64,000 bases of DNA, taken from Odontesthes bonariensis (lineage: Eukaryota > Chordata > Actinopteri > Atheriniformes > Atherinopsidae). How positions within the stretch are numbered: position 1 is the stretch's first letter; the number at the start of each line of letters is the position of its first letter. The notes beneath the pieces were generated by a model. That model was given only the letters and a program-made list of their open reading frames with translations, was not told the origin of the DNA and did not search any database. Made by a program: the position numbers and the translations under genes. The stretch is from contig NC_134514.1 of NCBI RefSeq assembly GCF_027942865.1, forward strand, positions 15,733,965 to 15,797,964. The letters are read 5' to 3'. Shown here in pieces: positions 26,101-49,658 of this stretch.

Positions 26101-26803
26101 ACATGTTACTGACAGATGATCGACGAGTTCAAACAGCACCAAAAGCTCTCTTTACGTAACAAAAGATTTGTTTCTGGACACATTTTGAGGGAAGAAGTCA
26201 AGCAGTTTTGCTTAATGTTTAAACTGATAACACGTCAACAAGACTTTCTAGAGGAGGCCTGTCTGCGCTAAACACTCCTCAGTTTGCTTTAATTGGCCCC
26301 AACTTTAACTTTAACCAAGTTAGGAGCAAACAAATGCTCTCCCAGAATGCAGTTTGGTACTTTTCAAAGACTATAAAGTAAAACGATGGTGATGGATCCT
26401 GTGGAGAAAGGCCACTAAAGTTAAAGGTTCCCATCTTTAATCATAATAGAAAGATGGGTTATATCCAAGTCATGTGAAGCATCCTTATTTTTATTCGACC
26501 TGGATCAAAAAAGCTCGGCCTTTAACTGTTGTCTGAGCTTTCAGATCCATTTTCAGCTGTTGGGCAGCGACGTGCTAATACTCCACAGGGAATCAAATCT
26601 ATGCAGACATGTCACGTGTTTCTTTCATCTCTGCGCAGGAGCAAACGAAGAACGCTCAGTTCATCATCATCTCCCTGAGGAACAACATGTTCGAGATCGC
26701 AGATCGTCTCATCGGCATCTACAAAACGCACAACACAACCAAGAGCGTGGGAATCAACCCCAAGACAATCGTCTTCAAAGAGCACGACGCCATCACCGCT
26801 TGA
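10093..26803 (+). CDS. smc4: SMC4, condensin ATPase subunit (complete, 23 coding exons)
   Basis: SMC4 pairs with SMC2 in condensins I and II to compact mitotic chromosomes. Coding exons: 10093-10240, 11281-11471, 12057-12248, 13342-13518, 15486-15650, 16057-16184, 16339-16479, 16944-17094, 19040-19204, 19320-19553, 19647-19832, 19934-20095, 20219-20444, 20589-20665, 20984-21136, 21302-21428, 22392-22581, 24104-24248, 24601-24774, 25085-25267, 25567-25799, 25887-26070, 26639-26803. They join in phase to 3897 nt, 1298 residues (human about 1288). Walker A GPNGSGKS is at residues 120-127, followed by a long coiled coil and a hinge at roughly 612-735 (GIYGRLGDLGAIDEKYDVAI). The return coil is followed by signature LSGGEK at 1197-1202 and Walker B LYFMDEID at 1221-1228. 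All catalytic motifs are intact. The donor of the first coding exon is GC. The fifth coding exon is followed by the intron holding miR-15b/16. Confidence 0.97.
10241..11280 (+). other. smc4: GC-AG intron in SMC4
   Basis: The first coding exon must end in phase 1 at 10240 (ACT G|GCAAGT) to join G|AT TCG at 11281 and read DSSQGEAAEAVDNRSLEEIL. The nearby GT at 10245 would end in phase 2 and hit TGA after ten more codons. GCAAGT matches the usual GC-donor context. A (TG)17 run lies at 11161-11194. Confidence 0.85.
11161..11194. repeat. (TG)17 microsatellite in the SMC4 GC-AG intron
   Basis: Uninterrupted TG run. It produces a spurious Cys-Val open frame. Confidence 0.97.
13765..13850 (+). ncRNA. 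mir15b: mir-15b precursor
   Basis: The 5p arm from 13779 reads TAGCAGCGCATCATGGTTTG, and the 3p arm near 13817-13840 includes AACCATTATTTGCTGCT. The arms pair into a hairpin with a short loop. It matches vertebrate miR-15b except that position 8 is G where human has A. It sits in the sense orientation in an SMC4 intron, 200 bp ahead of mir-16, as in other vertebrates. It probably depends on SMC4 transcription. The miR-15/16 family represses cell-cycle genes. Confidence 0.93.
13988..14076 (+). ncRNA. mir16: mir-16 precursor
   Basis: The 5p arm at 14001-14022 begins TAGCAGCACGTAAATATTGG, identical to vertebrate miR-16. The 3p arm near 14043-14064 is CCAATATTGGCAGTGCTGCT, and the two form a long hairpin. 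It is the second member of the SMC4-hosted miR-15b/16-2-type cluster. The seed AGCAGCA is unchanged. Confidence 0.97.
15819..15860. mobile_element. Tc1/mariner-type terminal fragment
   Basis: TACAGTAGCAGTCAAAAGTTTGG preceded by TA resembles the terminal repeat of common vertebrate Tc1-like MITEs (CAGT-N-GTCAAAAGTTTGGA). No matching opposite end is seen before the SMC4 exon at 16057, so this is probably a broken relic in the intron. Confidence 0.4.
17095..19039 (+). other. smc4: SMC4 intron, non-coding
   Basis: The flanking exons join directly (DQKK then LEEVRSIP), as in other SMC4 proteins, so no exon is missing. Contents are AT-rich sequence, a CA run near 18559-18575, and the small TTAA-bounded element at 18801-18885. 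Confidence 0.6.
18801..18885. mobile_element. Tiny TTAA-bounded inverted-repeat element (piggyBac-like MITE?)
   Basis: TTAA at 18801-18804 is followed by CCCCCTAAGA, and TCTTAATGGG precedes TTAA at 18882-18885. The ends are inverted with two mismatches in ten. A TTAA duplication is the piggyBac target signature. At 85 bp it could also be a chance palindrome. Confidence 0.4.
21480..22191. mobile_element. Non-autonomous piggyBac-like element in an SMC4 intron
   Basis: TTAA (21480-21483) plus CACATTGACT opens the element. AGTCAATGTG plus TTAA (22188-22191) closes it. That gives perfect 10-bp inverted ends inside a TTAA duplication, with further subterminal AAAACGT/ACGTTTT motifs. The roughly 700-bp interior has no transposase frame. 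TTAA duplication and the lack of coding sequence fit a piggyBac MITE. Confidence 0.75.
22582..24103 (+). other. smc4: SMC4 intron, non-coding
   Basis: About 1.5 kb between the exons ending AIKTADR and starting NLKKCEES. It contains an A-rich run near 22990-23012. A segment near 23120-23300 (AGTCGGACCAAAATCTGACT and following) has the look of a dispersed repeat, but I cannot assign it. Confidence 0.4.
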
Positions 26804-26882
26804 ACCAGTCTTTACCTTTTCCTCTCACACCTAATGTACATACTTTTTTTTTTTTTTTTTTTTTTTTTATGTCTCTCTGAAA

Positions 26883-26890
26883 TGCTGCTA
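26883..26890 (+). promoter_or_regulatory. miR-16 8-mer target site in the SMC4 3' UTR
   Basis: TGCTGCTA is complementary to miR-16 positions 2-8 with A opposite position 1. It lies 80 nt after the SMC4 stop and 15 nt before the poly(A) signal. miR-15b here has G at position 8, so it would match only as 7mer-A1. Targeting is inferred. Confidence 0.5.
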
Positions 26891-26904
26891 TTCTGCTCTG
26901 AACC

Positions 26905-26910
26905 AATAAA
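26905..26910 (+). terminator. SMC4 poly(A) signal
   Basis: AATAAA sits 102 nt after the stop codon and implies a very short 3' UTR. A second AATAAA at 27035-27040 would extend into the TRIM59 3' end. Confidence 0.7.
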
Positions 26911-27012
26911 AGTCTTTTATTCATGAATGTTGTGAAAGAAGCAGAAAACGTGATTTAAGCTCACTTTACCATGAAGCCACACGTGCCTTTAAAAATTACA
27001 AACACAAACGAG

Positions 27013-27018
27013 TTTATT
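27013..27018 (-). terminator. TRIM59 poly(A) signal
   Basis: TTTATT on plus is AATAAA on minus, about 945 nt after the TRIM59 stop. The intervening 27019-27961 is the probable 3' UTR. It includes a minus-strand GCTGCTA (27858-27852), a 7mer-A1 site for miR-15/16. Confidence 0.5.
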
Positions 27019-27961
27019 ACACTTTAAATATATGAATAAAGCAGTTTATAAAAAAATATTGGATTGCTACAACAGGTCATGCGTTAGAAATTTAACAATC
27101 GTTGAAAATACAGTTTTCTCTGGTTTCTGATGAACATAAAATTCCAGTCAGAGTATTTAGTGAAGCAGGTTGGTGTAAAAAAAGAGCTGCCACACTAAAC
27201 TCTGCAAAAATAAAACAAACGTGCACATTTCAAATGAACAGGACCTTTCTCAGTAACATATGGGTCCCGGTGGAAAGGCATGATGGTTAAAAGGCAACAA
27301 TCTGCGTCCGGCTCCGGCCATCGGGCTCCAAATTTCCCACACTGCTCCAGTTACTTTGAACACTACCTTGTAGAGGCGAGGCACGCAGCTGGAAAGCTGC
27401 TACAGATGATGGAGAAGGAGACTAAAGCCTCTGAACACCTGTTATTGAAGTGGAATATCTCCGAGCAGGCGCGTCACATGTCAGTTACAAAGCAGTACAT
27501 AAAAACACTTGGTGAATTGTAAAGAGTGTAACAGTATTTTATCCTATTTCTTCCTCAGGCCTGCTGTGTTTAACCCCGAAGTGTCTCTGAAATGAGGGAG
27601 AAAAAAAAATTCACTTAAAGGTGTTCGCTGTGATCAAACCGTTTCTACGCAGCCGAGGTTACGTACTTTTTTTAAAATGAGCATTTTCGTATGGCATTTT
27701 GCTTAGTTTTCAGAGGGCGGCCTGTTTAAGCATCCAGTGTTGACCTAAATCTGAATAAACCTGTTGCTGTGGAAGCAAAATCCAACTTTCACTGTTTTGG
27801 TTTCACAACAGTTTTAACACTGAAACAGACTTAGGGGTGTAAAATTAGAAATAGCAGCTGCTTATAAAGTATCAAAGAGTGGATTTTTTTTCCTTTACCA
27901 GCAGAAGAGGGAAGGGAGTCCGTCATTAGTTTAAGGTTTTTTGGTTGCAGTTTGGCTTCTT

Positions 27962-29644
27962 TCATTGAAACAGAGTTTTAAACGGGGCGGCCGCCTGCTG
28001 AAAGACTTTATCCCCCACCGTAGAGAGCTGGGAGCTCCATCCCTGCACAGCAGCCTCCAACACCACGTACGCCGACGCTGCAGCGTCCCACGCCGATGCG
28101 ACGAGTTCGCTGCTCAGACCGTGGACTAACTGACTGCAACGCGACAAGAGAGAGAAACCGAGCGACGCCCCTCCGACCGGGTTGACCCACAGCGCTGCGA
28201 GCAGCAGCAGCAGCAGCCCCAGCAGCACCACAGCGGCCGGAGGCTGCGGCTCGCGCCACACCTGCCGGGCCTCTCTGCCGGGTCCAACTGCCTCCACTTC
28301 CATTTCCGCCACTCCGCATCTGGCACAGCAGCACACCTTAGGAACGGGTGCGTCCTCCAGGCTACCGATGGTCACAGCGGGCCAGTGCTGCTGCAGGTAA
28401 GCGGCTGCTCGCGGCGTGACCGAGAGGCTGACCACAGAGGGCAGAGGGGTTTTAATAAACTTCTCCACCCTCTCCCTGAGTAAATGCACCTGCTCCAAGA
28501 AGACCAGGGGGGAGTCCTCCTCCTCCACAGACGAGCCCAAAGACACCAGGTCCAACTGTTCCTCCTACAGGAAACAAAGAGATATTGGTGCCATGGTATA
28601 CCAGCAGTGTCGTTATTTGCTGACATATAAAATCTCACTTGTAACCATAAACATCCTAAAAGCAGAAGTAGGTGGGTGTACATTCCAAGCGCACTCTTTT
28701 TCCTGTTGTAGCAGCTACACACCTGGAGCTCCTTGACTCTGAGGATGAGGGGGTCGTAGGCCTGCGACACCTCTGCCCCGGCTTTATCCAGAGCCTCCAG
28801 GTAGGCCTGCCTCTTCCTGGCCAACGCCACCTCCAGCGAAAGAAAAAACTGACCGACTTCCTGTCTGTCCTGCTTCACCAGAGCCTCGCAGCGGGCTTTC
28901 TCCTGCTCCAGCTGCTCCGCCAGCTCGCACACCTGACGCAGCAACAGACGGAGGCGGCTTACTTTAACGTGCAAAACTATTTCCACGCTGGAACTTGAGC
29001 AATGGTCGCTCCTCACCTGTGCCCATCTCCGCTCTGAGAGTTTGGCCAGCAGCTGCGACGGAGCCCGCTTTTCTCCGAGGAAAGCCGCCTGCAGGTCATC
29101 TATGGGGTGGCCCTGATGCTGCCCGACAGTCAGACACAGCCCGCAGATCAGCTGCCGATCCTGGACGCAGTACATGTTCAGAGGCTGCCGCTGGTGCTCC
29201 TGGCAGGACGGGGCCCGCGGCTCGCCGTCACCCTGGAACTGAGACCACACAAGTGAAAAGGAACAAAAGATGAATGAGCACAAACTTTAAAACAAAGAAG
29301 AGAAAAAAAAAAAGAAGAAGAGAGGATTCAAGACACACGCATGTAGCCGCAGAATGAATGTTTGACTGAAAAACAAGTGTCTCTCCTACTTTCTCGATGA
29401 TGGCTCGCAGTGAGACGTTGGTGGGCAGAGCGTCTACACCCGCGGGGGGCAGCTCCACCACGCTGCGACAGTTGGGACATTTTATAGGCAGGCGGAGAGG
29501 ACGCCAGATGGAATAGTTGGTGGACACCTGGAGCAAGTTGTCCAGGCAGGTCTTACAGAATGTGTGCGAACACGGCAGGACTCGGGGGTCAGAGAAGAGA
29601 GAGTAGCACACGGAGCACGTCAGGTCCTCCTCCAGGTTGTCCAT
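27962..29644 (-). CDS. trim59: TRIM59, membrane-anchored RING/B-box E3 ubiquitin ligase (complete, 4 coding exons)
   Basis: TRIM59 is a RING-type ubiquitin ligase anchored in internal membranes. Exons in order are 29644-29390, 29238-29017, 28932-28723 and 28564-27962. They join in phase to 429 residues (human about 403). RING zinc ligands are C10, C13, C25, H27, C30, C33, C56 and C59. B-box ligands are C97, H100, C109, D112, C117, C120, H126 and H129. A coiled coil spans about 160-265 (CELAEQLEQEKARCEALV). A hydrophobic helix at about 339-356 (AAVVLLGLLLLLLAALWV) is the TM anchor. Start MDNLEEDLTC aligns with human MNNFEEELTC. The last exon is GC-rich and its tail after the TM is poorly conserved. 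It is convergent with SMC4, as in mammals. Confidence 0.93.
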
Positions 29645-31320
29645 GACGGAGATTAGAGGCCTGGCTCAGGTCTGAGGGGTAGGGGGCTTTGAGGAGAACA
29701 ACAGCATCCGGCACGTCAGCGGGGCGGATGGAAAGCTACGCGCGCACCTGTTCAGCAAAACAAATTAACTCACTACAAGTGGAAAGTGTAAGAAATAAAA
29801 TGAAATAAATTAAAAACCACCTGAGTCTAATAGAGCCTGGCGTCAGTTAACAGAACGAGATCAGAAGATGGTTCCCCTTGTTTCTTATATTTTATCAACA
29901 AAATTGTTGAGGTTTGTAGATAGTGACGTTTACCTTGTTTCCAATAGAGAATACTTGGCCTGCTTGACCGCAGTGCTTAAAACACATCAGACTTAAAAAG
30001 GGAGATTAAAAAATAAAACCACAGCCAAATTTCAAACTGACTGACCGTCCTTGTCTGAAATGCCAGTTTCCCTGAAATTTGACGTCTGTTTTGCTGTTCT
30101 TAATCGTTGCATAGTCTTTGTGTTGTTCGGAGTCACTGTGTGGTTAAAGGCCAACTTTTAAAGATGTGTAGCATTTCCTGTTTGCTTGTTGTGGTCTTCA
30201 GTTTTTTTTCCCCCGACATCTCTACTGATGTCCAGAAATGACACAACGGGAATTTGGCTTCTTGTGTACGTTTCGTCCAGCGTTGTGATTGCGAAGCCAC
30301 AACACTTTGTCCCTCTATGAAAAATGAGAACAAAATCTGAACACCACCGGCCATGAAATCAGATCTTTATGGTGGAAAGATAAGTGTGTGTTGGATTATA
30401 ATATCATCTGAACAGTGAAATTTGGTGCTCACCTTAATCATTAGCGTGTTCAACAAGTTGTCAAAGTCTAACCATCGTGTTAAAGACCCGTAAAAGACAA
30501 CAGCCAAAGTGGATCAGCTCACGTCACACATAAGTTATGCTGTGTGTGTTGACGGGCTCTCTCCTCTTGTTACAGCCAGCACAGCAGCGACAATAGGAGG
30601 CCCAGAGCCAGCACCCACCCAGCCCCAACACTCAGTCTATCTGGACAGTCTGTACAACAAAACCTAATCCATGTGTGGGGGTCAAACAGGGGCCGAGTCG
30701 GCTCCTAGATTCAAGCAGGAGGCGGTTTGCAACCGCGACGACTTTTATTGTCGCTCAGTTAAAGCAAATTTAACCTTTACACGCTCTGTAAAATTTCAAG
30801 TTAATAAGTGACGAAAATACTTTTTACTAATAAAATGGGTTTGTTGTAGTTATTCCGAGCGATAACGGGTCAGGTAACCGGTACATCAGACTAACTAAAA
30901 TGTCATGTTTACTTTTTTTTTTTTTGGTTTTCTATTTAAAACAAACTTGAGACACGTCGCAAAAAAAAATTAAAAAATTAAAAAAAAAATAAAAAAAAAT
31001 ACTGCTTTATCAACAACTTTTGAGGATTATATCACCCATTGTTTGATCCATTAATCTTAATCGTGGTGACACTACGCAAACCCTTTGAAATATACACATT
31101 AGCCGAGAAATCTGCTTCAGACTCACCGTTTGTACGGAGCAAAGCGTCTGTGCTAAACGGCTCTCACTTCCGGTTCCTTATCGTGCTGCCTTCAGGTACA
31201 CTGTGCAAAGTCGTTTTTTAAAGGCCGCAGCAGGCAAAAACATGGAACTGACCTTCTATTAAAATAAATAAATAAATTTAATAACACGACAAAGATATTA
31301 ACGTGTTCATATACTTTAAG

Positions 31321-31351
<31 letters not shown>

Positions 31352-31589
31352 GGCTGGTTATAGCAGCCTTTCTTTGTACCATTAAACCTACGTGCATACT
31401 TACAATTCATCAGTAAGATGTTTCTTGTTTTGCATGTTCAAAATATATTAAGAATTTCCCCTCTATAGTCACTTTAAGTAATTCTTCATTTGAATCGAAG
31501 CAATTGTTTTACTTGTGTGGAAGTTACGCGTCATAAAAGGAGTTTAGACGTTTATTTCTCCGATAGTTTTCCCCAATATATTTTTTAAC
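29645..31589. other. TRIM59-KPNA4 intergenic, TRIM59 upstream region
   Basis: No established gene is seen. A TRIM59 promoter or 5' UTR exon should lie here; the GC-rich stretch at 29690-29760 is one candidate. Also present are an exon-like 30-codon frame at 30576-30667 (plus) and long A/T tracts at 30915-31005 and 31321-31346. Confidence 0.4.
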
Positions 31590-31685
31590 TCTTCACAGTG
31601 CGCATGCGGAAAAACGACCGTTCTGGCCAATCAGGTCGCGCCGCCTCCCGATTTGAACACAAGCTATCTTTTGAAGGAGAAAAAA
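31590..31685. promoter_or_regulatory. Promoter-like CpG-rich patch with CCAAT and CHR-like motifs
   Basis: In AT-rich surroundings, this patch has several CpGs, GGCCAATCAG (CCAAT box), GGTCGCGCCGCC, TTTGAA (CHR-like) and GCGCATGCGG (NRF1-like). It could be a distal TRIM59 promoter or serve an unannotated plus-strand transcript. No transcript evidence is available. Confidence 0.35.
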
Positions 31686-32110
31686 ATAAAGTCAGGAGTT
31701 TTAATCACACAACCTTTTCACAACAGAGCACACACACACGCAGTCTCTCGGTTTGGGTTTCACTATTTATTTTCTTGAAGACAACCTATGCTGTAGCCTA
31801 TCTTCCACAAGGTTTTTTTTGTTTTTTTTTTAGGCCAACCACCTTCCTCCCCCCCTTCCAGATCAATAATGTTATATTTGAAACCACGTTTGCTAACAAG
31901 GAATGCTGCAAAAACAGGGAAAAAAGAAGATACCCCTATGTTCAACAGAAGGTTTATGAGCACAATGTGTAATCATTACTACAGTGTTTGAAGTTAACAA
32001 AAAAAAAAAAAATGAAAGAGGGTAAGCTTGTACACCTAGCTGGTAGAGGAAAGGGAAATGGGGCTGAGGACTCTGCAAGGTACTAAAGTTACAGCAAACT
32101 TGTTCATGGG

Positions 32111-32398
32111 TTTATTCATTATTCAGGGTAAACCCATTTAACACAACTCCAGTCTGACGTGCAAGACACCTTTGACCGTGAGAGAAGGAAGGTTTAACCG
32201 CCCCTCTTTAATCAAGCTGAGATACATTAGCAGGTTAATTACTGCTGCTCCTGAAATAAAGTAATTATTTTCTCAAGTATCACTAAAAAGCATCATTGGA
32301 TCACTCTAGAAAGACAACAAAGACTGTGGTTGAGTGATGCATAATGTAGAGGCTTGCTGGCAGGTCAAAACCTATGAAACCCACCAGCACACCATCAG

Positions 32399-32429
<31 letters not shown>

Positions 32430-34133
32430 AAAAACTTCAGGCCTCACTTTGCAGTACATGTGCAAAACCATACAGATTATTTAGCAATTCGGACACTAGT
32501 GAGGAGCAAGGGAAGGGGGAACATGTAACATTTAAGCACAGTTTTACTTAAAATGAAAAATACACTGTATCCACAGCCTAAGGAAACTAAAATACCCTAA
32601 AAAAAATAACTGTGCTATAGTTTAGTACATGCAAAGGTTATGATTCACAATCCTACGCGACATGGCCGTTGTTCTCTTCTCCCTTGGTGATAATCAAAGC
32701 TATGGCAACGAAACTGCAAAGCAGTGATTCTGCTGTAAAATGAAGGAAATAAAATGTTGGAGTTAAGAAGAGGAACAGGTCATTTGGTTGATTATGGTGA
32801 TGGTGTCGGAATTTCACAGCATCAAAGCCCATGTCTGGTGTTCAGGTTAAGAGTTCTGGTGGAAGGATGGAATACGATCGTCATCTTTCGCCTTTACAGA
32901 AGCAGTGAAACTAAGAGCTGAAAATAAAATCTACAAATAAAAAATAAAATAAAAAAAGAAGAAGAAGAAGAAAGGAACACACTGGAGGCATAAAGAAAAG
33001 CCCAAAAGCATCTTAATTCAATGCACTTCTGTTCCACACCTGCCATTAACATTGTCCAGTGTCAATTAATACTAACTTAACAATAACTCAAAAAAGAAAA
33101 TAATCCTTGTGATGACGATTTTTTTTTCTTTTTTCTTGTTTTTTCCCACATCCAAAGTTCTTCCTTTCAGGTAGTCGAGGATCAGCCCCGTTTCAAAAAG
33201 GCCGAATTTCTCTCCTGAAGCCTTTTTCTAAACGTATTGTTGCGCTTCTCAATTTAGTTTCTCTTCAGATGTTGTTTTTGTATCTTTTCCCGTCTCTGCA
33301 TGCGTTCTCACCCAGCCTTGCACACTCCCAGTCACGCACGCACGCACGCACGCTGCCAAGCACACAACAACTCATCCGTCCATTCTCTCGCACATGCGAC
33401 ACGCGCAGTCGGACTCCTGGCCCTGCCCACCGTGGGGGGAGGGGAGGGGGATGGTGGGGGGGAGGATGGTGCCCCATTGGGACGTCTCGTTGGAGGAGAT
33501 GAACCTGGCTCCTCAGCACTGAGTCCAGACATTCATACACAATGGGTCCATTCACACACATGTCTGATAGCGTGGCCGATTGGGGGAGGGGCACAATGTG
33601 GGTGGCGCCCTCTCTAGTCGGAGGACCGCAGAATTGTGATGGTTTGTGGTTCATCTCAGTTCGTAATCAAAGTTCTATTTGTTTCTGCATTTTGTCGTTT
33701 TATTTCAAGATCTCTTGATTTGTTGTTTTTGAATGTCCTTGGTTCTCCCTGGGCAGACATCGAGTCTTTTTTTGTTTGTTGTCATTTGAAGTAGTTTTCC
33801 GAAGACGACAGCTCCGATAACGCAGAAGTTATGTCGGCATGTCTCTCAACGCATTCAATGTAGATGTTTTGCTTTTTTTTTTTGCAACATGTAGCCACTC
33901 ATTCTCACTCGCACCCACTCGCCATCTCAAACTTCATTTGGGCTGGTTCCCCTGGAATGCCAAATGAAATCCACATATTTTTCTCTCATAAGATGCAGCC
34001 ATGGATCCCACGAGCCAAGCACAATGGATCGAATTTCTCACACTCGCTCTCTCTCGCTCTTTCTCTCTTAATTTGTTTATGTTGAACAGAGTGCTGCATC
34101 ATGAACAAAACTCCAGAATACCCCAGATGACGT
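32111..34133 (-). other. Probable KPNA4 3' UTR
   Basis: The region follows the KPNA4 stop codon at 34134 and is AT-rich. AATAAA signals on minus occur at 32116-32111 and 31771-31766, either of which could end the mRNA. A C/G-rich segment at 33410-33480 and a CACGCACG tract near 33335 are present. The real 3' end cannot be fixed. Confidence 0.4.
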
Positions 34134-47715
<13,582 letters not shown>

Positions 47716-49658
47716 GTTAGCAGTTCTGGTTACGTTAAATACAGCTGAACTCGTGGATTTAGCTGGTGAGCTACCCTTTTCTGGTTCCCTTTTCTCAGCC
47801 TTTCGTTTGCGGACTATTTTTTGCTGCTCTGTCCGCGGTGCATACTGGGAATGCCGGTGGTGGAGGGCAGCCTCGCTCTGGCGTAGAGGAAGGGTGGGGA
47901 AATCCCCCTCACTCTCATTGGTTTTGCTGCTCGCGTCTATGTGCAGGGAACACCGCACGTTATAAACTCATAGTTTATCATTATATATTCATATACATGT
48001 ATATGAATTCATATATATTCCAATGAGCTTATAGCCAAAGTAATATTCACTTCGTACACTAAAAAAAACTACTCAAGTACTGCGGTCGGCATGAATATTG
48101 TTTTCTGTTACTTTATCACAATTTACTTTTTGAATTTTACAGCAGTTCATTTGATCATCTCAAAATTAGTGTGATATTTATTTAGTTATTCATATTTAAT
48201 ATGAAGTTATAGATTCATAAGGCCGCATAACTACTTGGTCAAAACAGTCACAGTTAGGCCAGATGTGTATAATGTCAGCTGTTTAGGGGCTCGAGCAGCA
48301 AATTCACTGTAGCCTTTATTCTGATCCGTGCGTCTCCCGTGAAGTGCAGAAATAAACCCTTAAGACCCGGAAATATTTAGCCTCGTGACATGGTACTAAA
48401 TCCCCCCCAGCTGCTTCCCAACCCCAGTCACACCATTGATAACCAATTGAAATTAACAATGATGAAAGTGCGTCTGACTTTTTAGCCTCCTGTACCCTCT
48501 TGTAGCCATATCTTTCAACAAAAGTGTATTTCCCATTTTTGTTGACTTAATCTTTCTCCTGAAAGTGTTAAAGCTTCACAGGTTACTCTGTTTTTATTTA
48601 CTCTGTATTTATTTTGATGGTGTTATTCAACATATCATCCTCTCTAAACAGGGCATCTTACTTTTTGTTCAGTCAGCCCCATGGTGGACATCATAACTTG
48701 AATATTTGTTTCTCTCTGATGCACGTAAAACAAACGGGGACTCAATCACTCTTGAAGATACATCAGCTGAACCCTCCAATCAGGTTTGGCCGAACTCTGA
48801 GCGATCACTGGAAATCTAGTCCCATGTATCCAAAAATTAAATCTGTGAGCATTCCGTGAAAACTGAATTGAAGAGTGTGAAGACATTCGAAATTTTAATC
48901 AAAGAACCAATGCCAGTTTCATTTCGTCATATTTTCACATTTCAACTTCTGCTTAAGAGTTTAAATATCTTTTCAGCTTTTCACTCGAACACAACCACCT
49001 CATTCAGTTCCATGTCCTTTAATTTCAGGGGAACAGACAGAGAAAACATAGCTGCGACTGCATTGTAGTCTTTGACACACATGTACACCCCCCCCCCCCA
49101 AAAAAAAAACTTCCTGTTCAAAGACAACGTTTGGTTGGATAGGCAGGATGAATAAAAATACATTAAAAAAAGTCTTAAAATTCATAGATGGTTAAACACG
49201 TTTTAGTTTCTGGACAAGATAACATGTTGTGAGACAATACTCTGAGTCTTGTTTCAAATAAATGTAAATCTCATGCAATTAGTTTTGTGACTTTTGACTA
49301 TAACATAAACAAATAATTGGAAACAATTGGAAAACATATGATTGAGCGATGGAGATTTATCCAAAGGCTTTCTGCTATAAACATGGAGGCTGCTCATAAC
49401 GGCTCGTGAGGGCTTTCACAAAACTACCCTGATGATTATCACAAAATCCTTGTGATGTCTCATCACCAGCCGAAGACACTCTGTCTTCTCGATGATTCCT
49501 GAGAAGTCGCACCACACAGGCTAACTTTAATCTCTGTGTTTGTTGTGCACTTTGACTTGACCGTACCAGGCCTAAGTTAGACTGCAGCAGATGAGCTATA
49601 CGTGAACTCGAGGAGGAGCCGTAGACATGGCACGGACAAAGCTAAACATAATCATCCA
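47716..49658. other. KPNA4 promoter/5' UTR and KPNA4-ARL14 intergenic
   Basis: 47716-47960 is the probable KPNA4 5' UTR and core promoter: CpG-rich, with an inverted CCAAT (ATTGG at about 47919). From 48000 to 49658 the DNA is AT-rich. Minus-strand AATAAA signals near 48593-48613 could end the ARL14-like mRNA. No gene is seen. Confidence 0.4.

Noticed and set aside
31598-31972. 124-codon plus-strand frame at the CpG patch
   Set aside because: It is low-complexity after the first 30 codons, with no homology and no splice context. It is kept only as a promoter-like observation.
33265-33654. Overlapping open frames of 129, 105 and 77 codons
   Set aside because: They arise from a CACG/GGTGGG low-complexity segment in the probable KPNA4 3' UTR and match nothing.
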